64,000 nt of DNA. Origin: Planctomycetota bacterium. GTDB lineage: Bacteria; Planctomycetota; Planctomycetia; Planctomycetales; Planctomycetaceae. The notes under the pieces are model-generated. The model was not told the origin of the DNA. It saw only the letters and a program-made list of their open reading frames with translations, and searched no databases. Shown one piece after another: positions 44,148 to 53,794 of the stretch; the stretch's first letter is position 1, and every line of letters begins with the position of its first letter. The DNA is taken from NCBI GenBank assembly GCA_023417655.1, contig JAEZFD010000031.1:1-64000 (forward strand), in the 5' to 3' direction. A program made the translations under genes and the position numbers.

Positions 44148-45356
44148 TTAGGCGACGTCAGGAGCAAGTTCAACCTTCACCCAACCTGAATGGTGCTCAT
44201 CGAAAGCGCGATACGCTTCAATCGCTGAGACCAGCGGTTCCTTCAAACTCAAAATGTCCTCAGGACAGACTGCACCTTCCTGCACCAGCCGGAGTAAATC
44301 AGGAATGTACCTCCGGTGATGGCAATTACCGCTATTGATCGCCAGGTTCTTTCCCATCGCGGCACCGATTGGAAACGAATTCAGCTCCGGTGGGTAGACC
44401 CCGATGATCCCGAGCGTGCCCGCCTTTGCGATTGCTTCGACAGCCCATTGTAGTACGAGACTCGGGGCATTCCCGGCATGCCACTTTTTGGGGATTCCGT
44501 CTGATCCGATCTGCTTGACTTCTTCGTCAAATTCTTTTCGATCCTGCGAACCTGGTTTTGCCGGCCCGTGGTCAGGTCGGTAGGCATCGACACCAACGGC
44601 ATCGATGATCCGATCAGGACCTATTCCTCCGGTAAGTTCCTTCAACGTTTCCACTGGATCTTCAGTATTGAAATTGATCGCCTCAGCTCCGAGTTTCTGC
44701 GCGAGGGCCAATCTGTCCGGAAGACAGTCGATCGCCAGCACGCGTCCCGCTCCCAGGAGAAATGAACTCAGAATTGCAAAGAGTCCGACTGAACCGCAGC
44801 CGAAGACGGCGACCGTGTCACCGGAAGAGACCTCCGCCAGTTCAGCTCCGAAATACCCTGTCGGGAAGATGTCAGACAACAGGATCGCCTGCTCATCTGA
44901 AACCGACTCAGGGACCTTCACCAGCCCGATGTTCGCGAATGGAATCCGCGCGAACTCGGCTTGGAGTCCATGAAATGGACCCGTCGTTTCAGGACCGCCG
45001 AAAAATGCTGTTCCGGCCTGGGGCCCATTCGGATTTGCCGTATCGCACTGAGCGAAGTAGCCGCACCTGCAATAGGAACAGTTTCCACATGCAATCGTCG
45101 AAGGGACAATGACGCGATCCCCGGCTTTGAGATTTCGCACGTGCTTCCCGACTTCTTCGACGACCTCGACTGCTTCATGCCCTAGAATGGTCCCCGGTTT
45201 CATCCCGGGAAAGGTGCCGCGCACAAAATGAAGGTCTGTGCCCCAGATGGCGCTTGCTGTAATGCGAATGATGGCATCCGTCGCATCCTGAATCTTCGGG
45301 TCCCGAACCTTGTCCAGGCGGATATCACCGACGCCGTGAAAAACGACTGCTTTCAT
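44148..45356 (-). CDS. Zinc alcohol dehydrogenase (glutathione-independent formaldehyde-dehydrogenase-like) lacking the catalytic Cys
   Basis: A 402-residue medium-chain dehydrogenase. The structural zinc loop is complete (CGNCSYCRCGYFAQC), the second catalytic ligand pair is present (LGHEAVE), and the Rossmann motif is VFGCGSVGL. The first catalytic zinc ligand is missing: the usual CG(S/T)D reads WGTD, with Trp38 encoded by TGG (45243-45245) instead of a TGC. A long central segment (PDHGPAKPGSQDRKEFDEEV) is typical of this subfamily. ATG 45356 has GAGGGAG upstream. Either the enzyme is inactive or altered, or this is a point error. Formaldehyde or another small aldehyde is the family substrate. 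Confidence 0.85.
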   Translation of the reverse strand: MKAVVFHGVGDIRLDKVRDPKIQDATDAIIRITASAIWGTDLHFVRGTFPGMKPGTILGHEAVEVVEEVGKHVRNLKAGDRVIVPSTIACGNCSYCRCGYFAQCDTANPNGPQAGTAFFGGPETTGPFHGLQAEFARIPFANIGLVKVPESVSDEQAILLSDIFPTGYFGAELAEVSSGDTVAVFGCGSVGLFAILSSFLLGAGRVLAIDCLPDRLALAQKLGAEAINFNTEDPVETLKELTGGIGPDRIIDAVGVDAYRPDHGPAKPGSQDRKEFDEEVKQIGSDGIPKKWHAGNAPSLVLQWAVEAIAKAGTLGIIGVYPPELNSFPIGAAMGKNLAINSGNCHHRRYIPDLLRLVQEGAVCPEDILSLKEPLVSAIEAYRAFDEHHSGWVKVELAPDVA

Positions 45357-45612
45357 CGCTCCCTCACTTCATTTTGCATTGTCCGAATCCGAGACCTCAC
45401 ATCCGCCGGGAAACCGCCGAATCGGTGGTCACCCTGAAACGACTGATGGTTCAAGATGGGGCTGTGAGCTGATTCGAGAATCTACAGCAGATGCCGGGCC
45501 CGGCCGGCAGATTCTTACGACGTCCTGACTGGAGCTTCATGAGAGGAGAAGCATCTCCAGCACGGTATGACCACCGCGACGTTTCCGCGACGGGCTAGTA
45601 AAGAGTTGAAAT

Positions 45613-45635
45613 TCTGAGACGAGAGAGATCTCAGA
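45613..45635 (-). terminator. Hairpin over the stop of the GH1-like gene
   Basis: TCTGAGA (45613-45619) pairs with TCTCAGA (45629-45635) around a 9-base loop. On the minus strand it is followed by ATTTCAACTC, a weak T-tract. Possible terminator of the glycosidase gene. Confidence 0.45.
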
Positions 45636-46818
45636 CCAGCATGAGTGCTGAACTTCCGGTTGGAAGGAAATCGCGCCACAGGCCGATCAGACGCTGGTAT
45701 TCCCGTCCGACGTCGCGCTGCTCGCGATCCATATTGTAGAGCCCCACGGGATGAACATGATTCCTTTCTTCACGAAGCGCAATATCCCAGTCGATCTGAT
45801 CGGTGAGGCTGTACCAGGTGAAACCCACGATCGGGACACCATCCTGCCGCAAACGCAGCATGGTCGTCCACTCTTTCCATAGCCACTGGGTTGCCCCCTG
45901 ATCCTCGGTGATATTGGTCTCCGTGTGCATCAACGGAAGCCCATAGCGATCGTAATACTGCTTTGCGATCACGTAATAGCCGAAGAACTCCCCCGAGGCG
46001 ACGGTGGAGCCGTCCGGAAGAAGGAGATGCTCGTTCGTGACGTAGTAATCGGTTCCCATGATACAGCGGAATCGAACACGCTGATTCATGAAGAAATCAT
46101 AATCACTTTCCTGCATCCCGTTATCGATCAGATAGCGATAGATCAATGCGCTAACCTGATGCCCGTAGGTCAGATCTAAAGGCAGAAAGCGGCGTTCATT
46201 ATAGAATTTTGACGTCGGTATCAGACTAGGCTGTGATGGATGCGTGAATTCGCTGGACTCGCTCTGGATGAAGATCGCATCCGGAATATGCTTGAGGATG
46301 GCCTTCATTCCGAGAATATTTGCTTTGCAAACATTCACTGTCGCATTCACGAACGCCCGATCACTCGTTTCCATCTCGTTCCACCACCCGTACTTCGCGG
46401 AGAACAAAGTGGTGATTAATATCTCATTGATAGGCGTCCAGTACTTCACGTACGGATATCGTCGCGCGAAGACCTCGCAATATTCAGCAAAGTAAGGCGC
46501 AAAATCAGGGTTCTGAAAATTCCCTAACCAGTCAGGGACCCCGAAGTGGCACAAGTCCAGGATCGGATGGATATCCAACTCCTGCAATGCCGCCATCGCC
46601 TCGTCGCACCAGCTGAAATCATATTGCCCTGGTCCGAGGAATGTCCGATGCAACGCCGGTCCCCAGCGGACATACTTCAACTGCATTTCGGCGACGAGTT
46701 CGAAATCACGACGCCAATGCTCATAGTGCCCGCACTTTTCCATCTGGTCGATCCGGCGCCCGTTTGCAATCTTCGGGTAGCTGTTCTCGATTCCGGTGGC
46801 AAACATGAAGCCATGCAT
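45631..46818 (-). CDS. Family 1 glycoside-hydrolase-like protein
   Basis: A 395-residue TIM-barrel glycosidase of the GH1 (beta-glucosidase) type. YWTPINE holds the acid/base Glu and PLMHTETN the nucleophile Glu, in the usual positions. MFATGIENSYP, KYVRWGPALHRT and IVGFTWYSLTDQIDWD are other barrel strands. At about 395 residues it is shorter than classic GH1 enzymes (450-470). The frame opens with a TTG at 46845; I chose ATG 46818 where the barrel begins. The GH1 half of the protein at 50431 is related. The substrate is unknown; plant or algal beta-glucosides are likely. Confidence 0.8.
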   Translation of the reverse strand: MHGFMFATGIENSYPKIANGRRIDQMEKCGHYEHWRRDFELVAEMQLKYVRWGPALHRTFLGPGQYDFSWCDEAMAALQELDIHPILDLCHFGVPDWLGNFQNPDFAPYFAEYCEVFARRYPYVKYWTPINEILITTLFSAKYGWWNEMETSDRAFVNATVNVCKANILGMKAILKHIPDAIFIQSESSEFTHPSQPSLIPTSKFYNERRFLPLDLTYGHQVSALIYRYLIDNGMQESDYDFFMNQRVRFRCIMGTDYYVTNEHLLLPDGSTVASGEFFGYYVIAKQYYDRYGLPLMHTETNITEDQGATQWLWKEWTTMLRLRQDGVPIVGFTWYSLTDQIDWDIALREERNHVHPVGLYNMDREQRDVGREYQRLIGLWRDFLPTGSSALMLV

Positions 46819-47602
46819 CAGTGCATCCATTCCGCATGCGAACAACGAACATGATCAGATCGACCAATCTCTCACTTCCATCCTTAATCAAGTGAGAATG
46901 GCTGGCGGGGAATGCGGCTCTGAGCGGGCCACCAGCGAGGCTGCGTCCAGTACTTCTGCGAACCATCCCGAACCCCATACTCCCCAGGATTCAGCGGGAA
47001 AAGCCCGGGCTTTTCTGGAAGAATTTCTCTGGAGGGAACGAAAGTTTCTCCCCGATCCGTCCTCTGTTTGACAATCTTCATAAACCGTTCCTTAAGCCTG
47101 AAGCGATGCGCCACACACCTGTACATCGCAACTTCCGTACCTTCGGATTTTCCGCTTGGGCCGAAAAGAGGCGGGAAGCATGAAAGCAGAGAAGAACTCT
47201 CCCTGCTCACTGGCCGGGGATAGGACACTGTGCGAATTTTCTCAGGTGTTGAGACCACCATAGCGTAAAAGATTCCGGCGCCGCCGCGTTCGGAAGCGGG
47301 CTGCTCTTTAATGAAGGTCATCTAACGGCACGCCGTAAGACTTCTCGGCCCTGACTGATCATCGTCCGGGTTGAACGCTGAACGTCCGTTAAGGAACGCT
47401 CTCCATCCCAGTCCAGAATATTAGCTTGGATGAATCTGACCAGTTATTAAACAACGATCTGCCTCGTTTTGCTGGCAATCGACGGCATACAAAGCGGGGA
47501 ACTCCTGACTCGTGGAGCGTTCTGGCCCGAGTCCTGCTCTCTTAGCCTCTTGCTCTCTACGGTCTTACGGGGCTCGAAACTCACTGACGAGGCAATATTC
47601 GA
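46819..47602. other. Divergent intergenic region
   Basis: About 780 bases between the GH1-like gene (minus) and the glycosyltransferase fusion (plus). Overlapping short frames have no family match. It should hold both promoters; I cannot point to a specific one. Confidence 0.45.
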
Positions 47603-50392
47603 ATGACGCCACCCCTGCATGCGAGTTCCACCGAGTTTTCAGCGATTGTCTTCTCACACCTCAGGTGGAATTTTGTCTGGCAGCGCCCGCAACATCTTCT
47701 CACTCGCTTAGGGAAGCATTATCGCATCTATTTCGTCGAAGAACCGGTCTACTCCGAAGGAGAGCCTCACTGGGAGATTATTTCGGCAGGTGATGGCGTT
47801 ACAGTCTGTCGCCCGCACACTTCCGTGAAAGAAGCAGGGTTTGATGACGCCCAAATGCCAGTCTTGCATCAACTTCTCCTCGAACTGGTAAACCAGGAGA
47901 AAATTGATCGATGCCTCGCTTGGTTCTATTCCCCGATGGCGTTTCCACTTCTGGAAACAGTTGACCCTCATCTCGTCATTTATGACTGTATGGATGAGCT
48001 GTCGGCATTTATGCATGCCCCTGCTCGTCTGATCCACTGGGAAAACGAACTCCTAGATCGCGCGGATCTTGTTTTTACGGGCGGCCGCAGTCTTTACGGC
48101 GCGAAGAGGCATCGCAATCCCTCTGTGCACTGTTTTCCCAGTAGTGTCGATTCGCAGCACTTCGGTCAAGCAAGGGAAGCTGCTTCCGAACCGGCGGAGC
48201 AAGCGTCGTTGCCGCACCCGCGTCTGGGTTTCTTCGGAGTGATTGATGAGCGGCTGGATATCTCATTGGTGAAGTTCCTTGCGGAACAACGCCCCGAATG
48301 GCAGTTCATCTTTGTCGGCCCGGTCGTAAAGATCGACCCCTCCACGCTCCCTCGCGGCTCTAACGTCCACTATCTGGGCCAGCGGAAATACGAAGATCTC
48401 CCGGCCTTTCTGTCAGGATGGGATGTCTGTCTTCTTCCATTTGCGCTCAATGAGTCGACTAAGTTCATCAGCCCGACAAAGACTCTCGAGTATATGGCGG
48501 CGGAAAAGCCCATCGTCAGTACCCCCATTACGGATGTCAGGGAGGGCTTTCCGGAAATCGTCTACATCGGCGAAACGCATCAACAGTTCCTCGACGCATG
48601 TGACGCTGCTTTGAATGCATCGCACGCAGAAAACAAGGAACGCACAGAACGGATGCGGGCGGTTCTTTCCGGAACATCCTGGGAACAAACGGCTCAAGCG
48701 ATGTTTGAGCTCATCCAAGCTCAGCGGGATGTTCAAGTGCAATCATCTTTTACTGAAAGGTCTCGAGAGGAAGAGACGCCGGCTGATGAGCTGCATCGCA
48801 AGACAATCGTTATCGGAGCCGGACCGACGGGGTTGAGTGCGGCATATCATCTCGGCGAGAATTCGCTGCTTCTGGAGCAGAACGACACAATCGGCGGGTG
48901 GTGTCGATCCATGCAGGTCGAGGGTTTCACTTTCGACTATGCCGGCCACATCATGTTCTCCGCCGATCCAGATGTGCTGAAACTTTATGAGCTGCTTCTG
49001 GGAGAGAATGTCCACTGGCAGAATCGGGAAGCGTGGATCTACACCAAAAAGACCTACACTCGCTATCCGTTCCAAGGGGCATTGTACGGCCTGCCCGTCG
49101 AAGTCATTAAGGAATGTCTTCTGGGAGCAATCCAGGCACGTTACGGCAGAAACTCTTCCCACGTTTCCCGTCCAAATGGAAGTAATGGGCATACTCTTGC
49201 AGGCCCGAAGTGTCACACGAGTGCCGAACGAAGTGTGCGACTGAGCAGCGGTCAAACAGTCGCCACGGCCGTCTCTTCATTCACCACAAGTTTGCCTGTA
49301 ACTCCTTCCGTCCGGTCGCCAAGTCCTCTCCCGGCAAGCGTGTCGAACCCATTAGGAGATGTGAAGGACTGTTGCGGGGATGGGGTCATGGAATCGACTG
49401 CCGAACTTGTTGCGGCATCCGTCGCTGAGTCGAAACCTGCGAACTTTGAGGAGTTCATCTATCAGGTTTGGGGCGAGGGAATCGCAAAGCACTTTGCCAT
49501 TCCTTACAACCGAAAACTCTGGGCTGTTCCGCTAACGGAGATGGAAACATCCTGGCTTGGGGGTCGAGTGCCGATGCCGGATCTCGGCGAGATGATCGAG
49601 GGAGCGTTGCGTCCTGTTCCCGCCCCAATGGGTCCGAACGCGCGATTCGGGTACCCACTTCGAGGAGGCTTTCAGGCCCTCATGGATGGATTTCTGCCGC
49701 TTTTGAAAGGCGAACTTCAACTGAAGACAGGGGTGAAGAGGATCTTCCCGCGTGAGCACCGCCTGCAGACGACGACAAGTCAGATCTATGAATATGAGCA
49801 TCTGATCAGCACGATGCCGCTGCCTGCACTGGTGCGAGCATTGGGGGATGAGGCTCCCATTGAGGTCCAGACTGCAGCCCGTCATCTGAAGAATATCTCC
49901 GTCCGTTGCGTCAACTTGGGAGTAGGCAGGGAGAACATTACCGAAAAGCACTGGATCTACTATCCGGAGGACACGATCTTCCATCGAATCTTCGTCCAGG
50001 GAAATGCAAGTCCACATTGCAACCCGCCGGGCGGCTTTGGGCTGACGTGCGAAATTACTTATCACAACGAGTATAAGCCACTTCCCTGCGACGGTGAGGA
50101 ATTGATTCAGCGCTGTATCGATGATTGCCGCCGGGTTGGCATCATTGCTGAGGACGATCCGATCCTCGTCGCCAATCAAGTGGACATGCCATTCGCTTAT
50201 GTCGTCTATGACCACGCCCGTCCTCAGGATGTGAAACTGATTCGAGACTGGCTGTTTCAACACGATATCCACCTCGCTGGGCGATATAGCGAGTGGGAAT
50301 ATTACAACTCTGATCATGCATTTATCGCCGGTCGTCAGGCCGCAAGGACGGTGCAGGACCAGCAGCGAACTGGCGCCGTCACGAAGCGATAA
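47603..50392 (+). CDS. Glycosyltransferase/FAD-oxidoreductase fusion (UDP-galactopyranose-mutase-like)
   Basis: A 929-residue two-domain protein. Residues 1 to about 380 form a GT4-like glycosyltransferase (LRWNFVWQRPQHLL, YDCMDELSAF, HYLGQRKYEDLPAFLSGWDV, SPTKTLEYMAAEKPIVST). Residues from about 398 form an FAD-binding domain (IVIGAGPTGLSAAYHL, GGWCRSMQVEGFTFDYAGH) resembling amine oxidase/UDP-galactopyranose-mutase proteins, with a C-terminal FAD motif near DHAFIAGRQAA. A Ser/Thr/Pro-rich insertion of about 90-100 residues (about 515-605) splits the FAD domain. The two activities together suggest making and transferring a modified sugar. The next gene, 38 bases on, is another fusion. Confidence 0.82.
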   Translation: MTPPLHASSTEFSAIVFSHLRWNFVWQRPQHLLTRLGKHYRIYFVEEPVYSEGEPHWEIISAGDGVTVCRPHTSVKEAGFDDAQMPVLHQLLLELVNQEKIDRCLAWFYSPMAFPLLETVDPHLVIYDCMDELSAFMHAPARLIHWENELLDRADLVFTGGRSLYGAKRHRNPSVHCFPSSVDSQHFGQAREAASEPAEQASLPHPRLGFFGVIDERLDISLVKFLAEQRPEWQFIFVGPVVKIDPSTLPRGSNVHYLGQRKYEDLPAFLSGWDVCLLPFALNESTKFISPTKTLEYMAAEKPIVSTPITDVREGFPEIVYIGETHQQFLDACDAALNASHAENKERTERMRAVLSGTSWEQTAQAMFELIQAQRDVQVQSSFTERSREEETPADELHRKTIVIGAGPTGLSAAYHLGENSLLLEQNDTIGGWCRSMQVEGFTFDYAGHIMFSADPDVLKLYELLLGENVHWQNREAWIYTKKTYTRYPFQGALYGLPVEVIKECLLGAIQARYGRNSSHVSRPNGSNGHTLAGPKCHTSAERSVRLSSGQTVATAVSSFTTSLPVTPSVRSPSPLPASVSNPLGDVKDCCGDGVMESTAELVAASVAESKPANFEEFIYQVWGEGIAKHFAIPYNRKLWAVPLTEMETSWLGGRVPMPDLGEMIEGALRPVPAPMGPNARFGYPLRGGFQALMDGFLPLLKGELQLKTGVKRIFPREHRLQTTTSQIYEYEHLISTMPLPALVRALGDEAPIEVQTAARHLKNISVRCVNLGVGRENITEKHWIYYPEDTIFHRIFVQGNASPHCNPPGGFGLTCEITYHNEYKPLPCDGEELIQRCIDDCRRVGIIAEDDPILVANQVDMPFAYVVYDHARPQDVKLIRDWLFQHDIHLAGRYSEWEYYNSDHAFIAGRQAARTVQDQQRTGAVTKR

Positions 50393-50430
50393 TTAGCAGA
50401 CTTCTTTTTTCTTGGAGAAGGACTGGGCCT

Positions 50431-52662
50431 ATGTTTCGAGAGCGACGGCTCCCTGATCTCGACATTTGGGGTGGGATCGAATGTACCCGGAATCGTGTCG
50501 GCGACCGATTTTTCGATCAGATAAAGATGTCCGGACACGACGAACGAATTGCAGATCTCGATCAGATTGCAGATCTCGGTATCAGTGTATTGAGATATCC
50601 AGTCCTCTGGGAGCAGGCAGTCGAACGGATCTCTGATCCCATCGACTGGAGTTGGACTGACCAGCGGCTGACCCGACTCCGACAACTGGGGATCAGTCCA
50701 ATTGCGACGCTAGTGCATCATGGAAGCGGCCCTTATGGGACGAGCCTGCTTGAATCGTCCTTTGCGACTGGCTTGGCAGATTATGCCGCGAAAGTCGCTG
50801 AACGCTATCCATGGATTGGAGAGTATACTCCGGTCAATGAACCGTTGACCACCGCGCGATTTAGCGGTCTATATGGTTATTGGTACCCACATCGCAAGGA
50901 CGGTCTGTCATTCGCTCGATGTTTTCTGAATGAATGCCGGGCAACGATTCTGGCAATGCAGGCGATTCGTCGAATCCAGCCGAATGCAAGATTGATTCAG
51001 ACTGAGGACATCGGTCACGTCACCAGCACTCAGAAATTGGCCTATCAGGCAGACTTTGAAAATGAACGTCGCTGGCTGACTTTCGATTTGCTGTGTGGAC
51101 GGGTGGATTCGCACCATCCGATCGGCAGCTATTTTCGCTGGCTCGGCATCACAGAGGGGGAATTAAACTGGTTCCAGGAGAACCAGACGCCTCCAGATGT
51201 CTTGGGGATGAATTACTACATAACCAGTGAAAGATATCTCGACCACCGAATTGATCACTATCCATCAGAGTTCCACGGAGGAAACGGGAAGGATGCCTAT
51301 GCCGATGTGGAGTTGGTACGTGTGAGCGCTCAGCAACTGGAAGGGCCGACAAATCTCCTGATGCAACTCTGGGATCGCTATGGTCTTCCTCTTGCCATCA
51401 CGGAAGCTCATCTCGGCTGCTCTCGCGAGGATCAGATGAGATGGCTTCTCGAGATCTGGCAAGCGGCTCAGAAGGCGAAATCGCAGGGGGCTGACGTCCG
51501 CGCGATGACTGCATGGTCCCTGTTGGGAAGTTGCGACTGGAATTCGTTGCTCACTCGACAGGAGGGCTATTACGAGCCCGGTGCCTGGGATATCCGAAGC
51601 TCTCCGCCGCGGCACACGGCTCTCGCAGGAATGATTCGTGACCTTGCCGCCAAGAGGCATCCACGCAACGAAATTCTCCACGATCCCGGTTGGTGGCGAC
51701 GCCCAGAGCGGATCGTGCATGTCGTTGACCACCCCCATGAGGAAGAAACCAGTTCGAGCTCCCTGTGTAGCGCACGGCCGATTCTCATCGTCGGAGCACG
51801 TGGGATGCTCGGAAGCTGTCTGCTAAAGGCTTGTCAGGAACGCGGAATCACCGTGACAGGAGCCTCCCGGGATCTCCTCGAACTCACTGACATCACTCGA
51901 GCGAAAGAGCTGATTGATCAACTTGAGCCATGGGCGGTCATCAACGCCGCGGGAACCTCTCAAATTGGCCAGGCTGAGCAGTTCGGTGCTGAGTGTTATC
52001 GAGATAACTGTACTGCAGCAAGCATTCTTGCTACGCAATGTGCGCTCAGGGACATCCCCTATGTGATGTTTTCGAGTGATCTTGTCGTACGCAGCCGTCC
52101 GGGCCACCCCGCCGTTGAGAAAAGCCCAACCAACCCATGGGGGGTCTTCGGACATGCCAAGGCCCTCAGTGAAGCCGCTGTTTTGGCGCGGCAACCGGGA
52201 GCCCTGATTATCCGCACGTCGGCACTTTTCGATCTGCACTCGCGCTCAATTCTCAATCGACAGTTGTGTCAGCTTCATCAATTTGGAAGCTGCGCTCAAC
52301 TGTCTGATAGCGTCGTTTCACATACCTACGCTCCGGATCTGGCAAATGCTGCTCTCGATCTGCTGATTGATGGAGAACAGGGCATCTGGCATCTGACTAA
52401 TCAGGGAGAGCTGACTTGGGCCGAGGCGATTCGGCTTCTGGCTCTGAGAACAGAATGTGATCCTGACACCATCGTCACTCAGGCCATTCCGTCACAGGTG
52501 CGACCTTTGGTGCCAGCATACAGTGTTCTGCGAAGTGCTCGAGGCGAACTGCTCCCCTCCTGTGAATCAGCCTTGGATCGATTTGCATTCCGATGGCGAA
52601 GTGCGTGGCATTCACGGGACAGAAGCGTGGAAATTGGTCGGCAGGAACTATTGGCGTATTGA
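50431..52662 (+). CDS. GH1-like glycosidase/RmlD-like reductase fusion
   Basis: A 743-residue two-domain protein. Residues 1 to about 420 form a GH1-type barrel (ISVLRYPVLWEQ, YTPVNEPLTTARFSG with the acid/base Glu, AITEAHLGCS with the nucleophile Glu). From about 450 to the end is an NAD(P)-binding SDR domain like dTDP-4-dehydrorhamnose reductase RmlD (ILIVGARGMLGSCLLKAC, INAAGTSQIGQAE, RTSALFD). The SDR catalytic Tyr-x3-Lys reads FGHAK, with Phe573 for Tyr and Lys577 kept; Ser-Ser-Asp before it is present. AAGGA lies 8 bases upstream of the ATG. It is probably cotranscribed with the preceding fusion. Confidence 0.85.
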   Translation: MFRERRLPDLDIWGGIECTRNRVGDRFFDQIKMSGHDERIADLDQIADLGISVLRYPVLWEQAVERISDPIDWSWTDQRLTRLRQLGISPIATLVHHGSGPYGTSLLESSFATGLADYAAKVAERYPWIGEYTPVNEPLTTARFSGLYGYWYPHRKDGLSFARCFLNECRATILAMQAIRRIQPNARLIQTEDIGHVTSTQKLAYQADFENERRWLTFDLLCGRVDSHHPIGSYFRWLGITEGELNWFQENQTPPDVLGMNYYITSERYLDHRIDHYPSEFHGGNGKDAYADVELVRVSAQQLEGPTNLLMQLWDRYGLPLAITEAHLGCSREDQMRWLLEIWQAAQKAKSQGADVRAMTAWSLLGSCDWNSLLTRQEGYYEPGAWDIRSSPPRHTALAGMIRDLAAKRHPRNEILHDPGWWRRPERIVHVVDHPHEEETSSSSLCSARPILIVGARGMLGSCLLKACQERGITVTGASRDLLELTDITRAKELIDQLEPWAVINAAGTSQIGQAEQFGAECYRDNCTAASILATQCALRDIPYVMFSSDLVVRSRPGHPAVEKSPTNPWGVFGHAKALSEAAVLARQPGALIIRTSALFDLHSRSILNRQLCQLHQFGSCAQLSDSVVSHTYAPDLANAALDLLIDGEQGIWHLTNQGELTWAEAIRLLALRTECDPDTIVTQAIPSQVRPLVPAYSVLRSARGELLPSCESALDRFAFRWRSAWHSRDRSVEIGRQELLAY

Positions 52663-52719
52663 GTTTTCACTCAAAACGTCTTCCAGCAGTCTCTGCGATG
52701 AGATCCAGGAGCACCTCGG

Positions 52720-53655
52720 ATGGATTCGCTTCCTCAAACCGAACTGCGGCGATTACACAATGGGATCACTCTCGAAGTGGCATCATCAGGGCCAGCCGAT
52801 GGACCATTGGTGATACTGCTTCATGGGTTTCCTGATAGCTGGAGAACATGGAGAAATCAGATTCCGCATCTCGTCGCGACTGGATTCCGAGTCCTTGCGC
52901 CGAACATGCGAGGCTATGGAGGAAGCGACCAGCCATCGGGAGTTTCGTCTTACGATCTTGATCGGCTGATTGATGATGTGTTGGCGCTCGCGGACTCAGA
53001 GGGTGCGCCCCGGTTTCAATTGGTGGGCCACGATTGGGGCGGTATCGTCGCATTTTGGACGGCCGCATGTTTTCCAGAACGAGTGACGCGACTCTCCGTT
53101 CTGAACGCTCCCCACCCCGGCGCCTTCCGGAAGTACGTTCTGAAGCATCCCAGCCAGCTGTTGAAAAGCTGGTACGTCGGGTTCTTTCAACTTCCTGCCA
53201 TTCCGGAGGCACTGCTTCGAAGAGGAGCTTATCAGGGTTTGCTGAGGGCGGTGAAGTCCGCGGGTCCTGGAAGAGTTGATGAAGATGAGGAGGCGGCGCA
53301 CCTCGTCAGCACCTGGTCCAAAGCCGGCTCGCTAAGTGGGATGATTCACTACTATCGCGCATTCACTCGACGAACCGACAGGTCACTTCAAGTCCGTATT
53401 CGAATCCCGGTGCTCATTCTGTTCAGCCAGCAAGATCCCGCTCTGGAGCGCGGGCTTGCGATCGCAAGTCAGAACCTTTGTGACGATTGCCAAATCATCT
53501 GGTTTGAACAGACAAAGCACTGGATTCACTGGGAGGAGCCAACTGCCGTCTCTGAAGCACTTGTGAGTTTCCTTGAGGAGCCCCTCACCAACACGACTCC
53601 GACTCGAACGAATTTCGAAACGAACTCCTCGTTTCCGCCATATGACAGACAGTGA
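52720..53655 (+). CDS. Alpha/beta hydrolase, epoxide-hydrolase-like
   Basis: A 311-residue alpha/beta hydrolase. HGFPDSW forms the oxyanion hole, GHDWGG holds the nucleophilic Asp (Asp rather than Ser points to epoxide hydrolase or haloalkane dehalogenase), ILFSQQDPAL precedes the acid, and KHWIHWEEP supplies the His. The cap region has Tyr residues (HYYRAF) as in epoxide hydrolases. AGGAG lies 9 bases upstream. It begins 57 bases after the GH1/RmlD fusion, so it may share that transcript, but a functional link is not obvious. Confidence 0.87.
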   Translation: MDSLPQTELRRLHNGITLEVASSGPADGPLVILLHGFPDSWRTWRNQIPHLVATGFRVLAPNMRGYGGSDQPSGVSSYDLDRLIDDVLALADSEGAPRFQLVGHDWGGIVAFWTAACFPERVTRLSVLNAPHPGAFRKYVLKHPSQLLKSWYVGFFQLPAIPEALLRRGAYQGLLRAVKSAGPGRVDEDEEAAHLVSTWSKAGSLSGMIHYYRAFTRRTDRSLQVRIRIPVLILFSQQDPALERGLAIASQNLCDDCQIIWFEQTKHWIHWEEPTAVSEALVSFLEEPLTNTTPTRTNFETNSSFPPYDRQ

Positions 53656-53794
53656 TTTTCCTGATCGAAGAAGCGGTCTAGGAATTCAGTTGCTCGAACA
53701 GTCTCGAGACGTGCCGTTGTGGCGCGTCGCATGCAGATGGCATTGCAGTTGCTAATGCTAATGTCTGTTTGTCACTTCACAACGGAGAGATGTG

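Noticed and set aside
49532..50317. 261-codon minus-strand frame
   Set aside because: It lies entirely antisense to the FAD domain of the glycosyltransferase fusion, whose motifs are clear.
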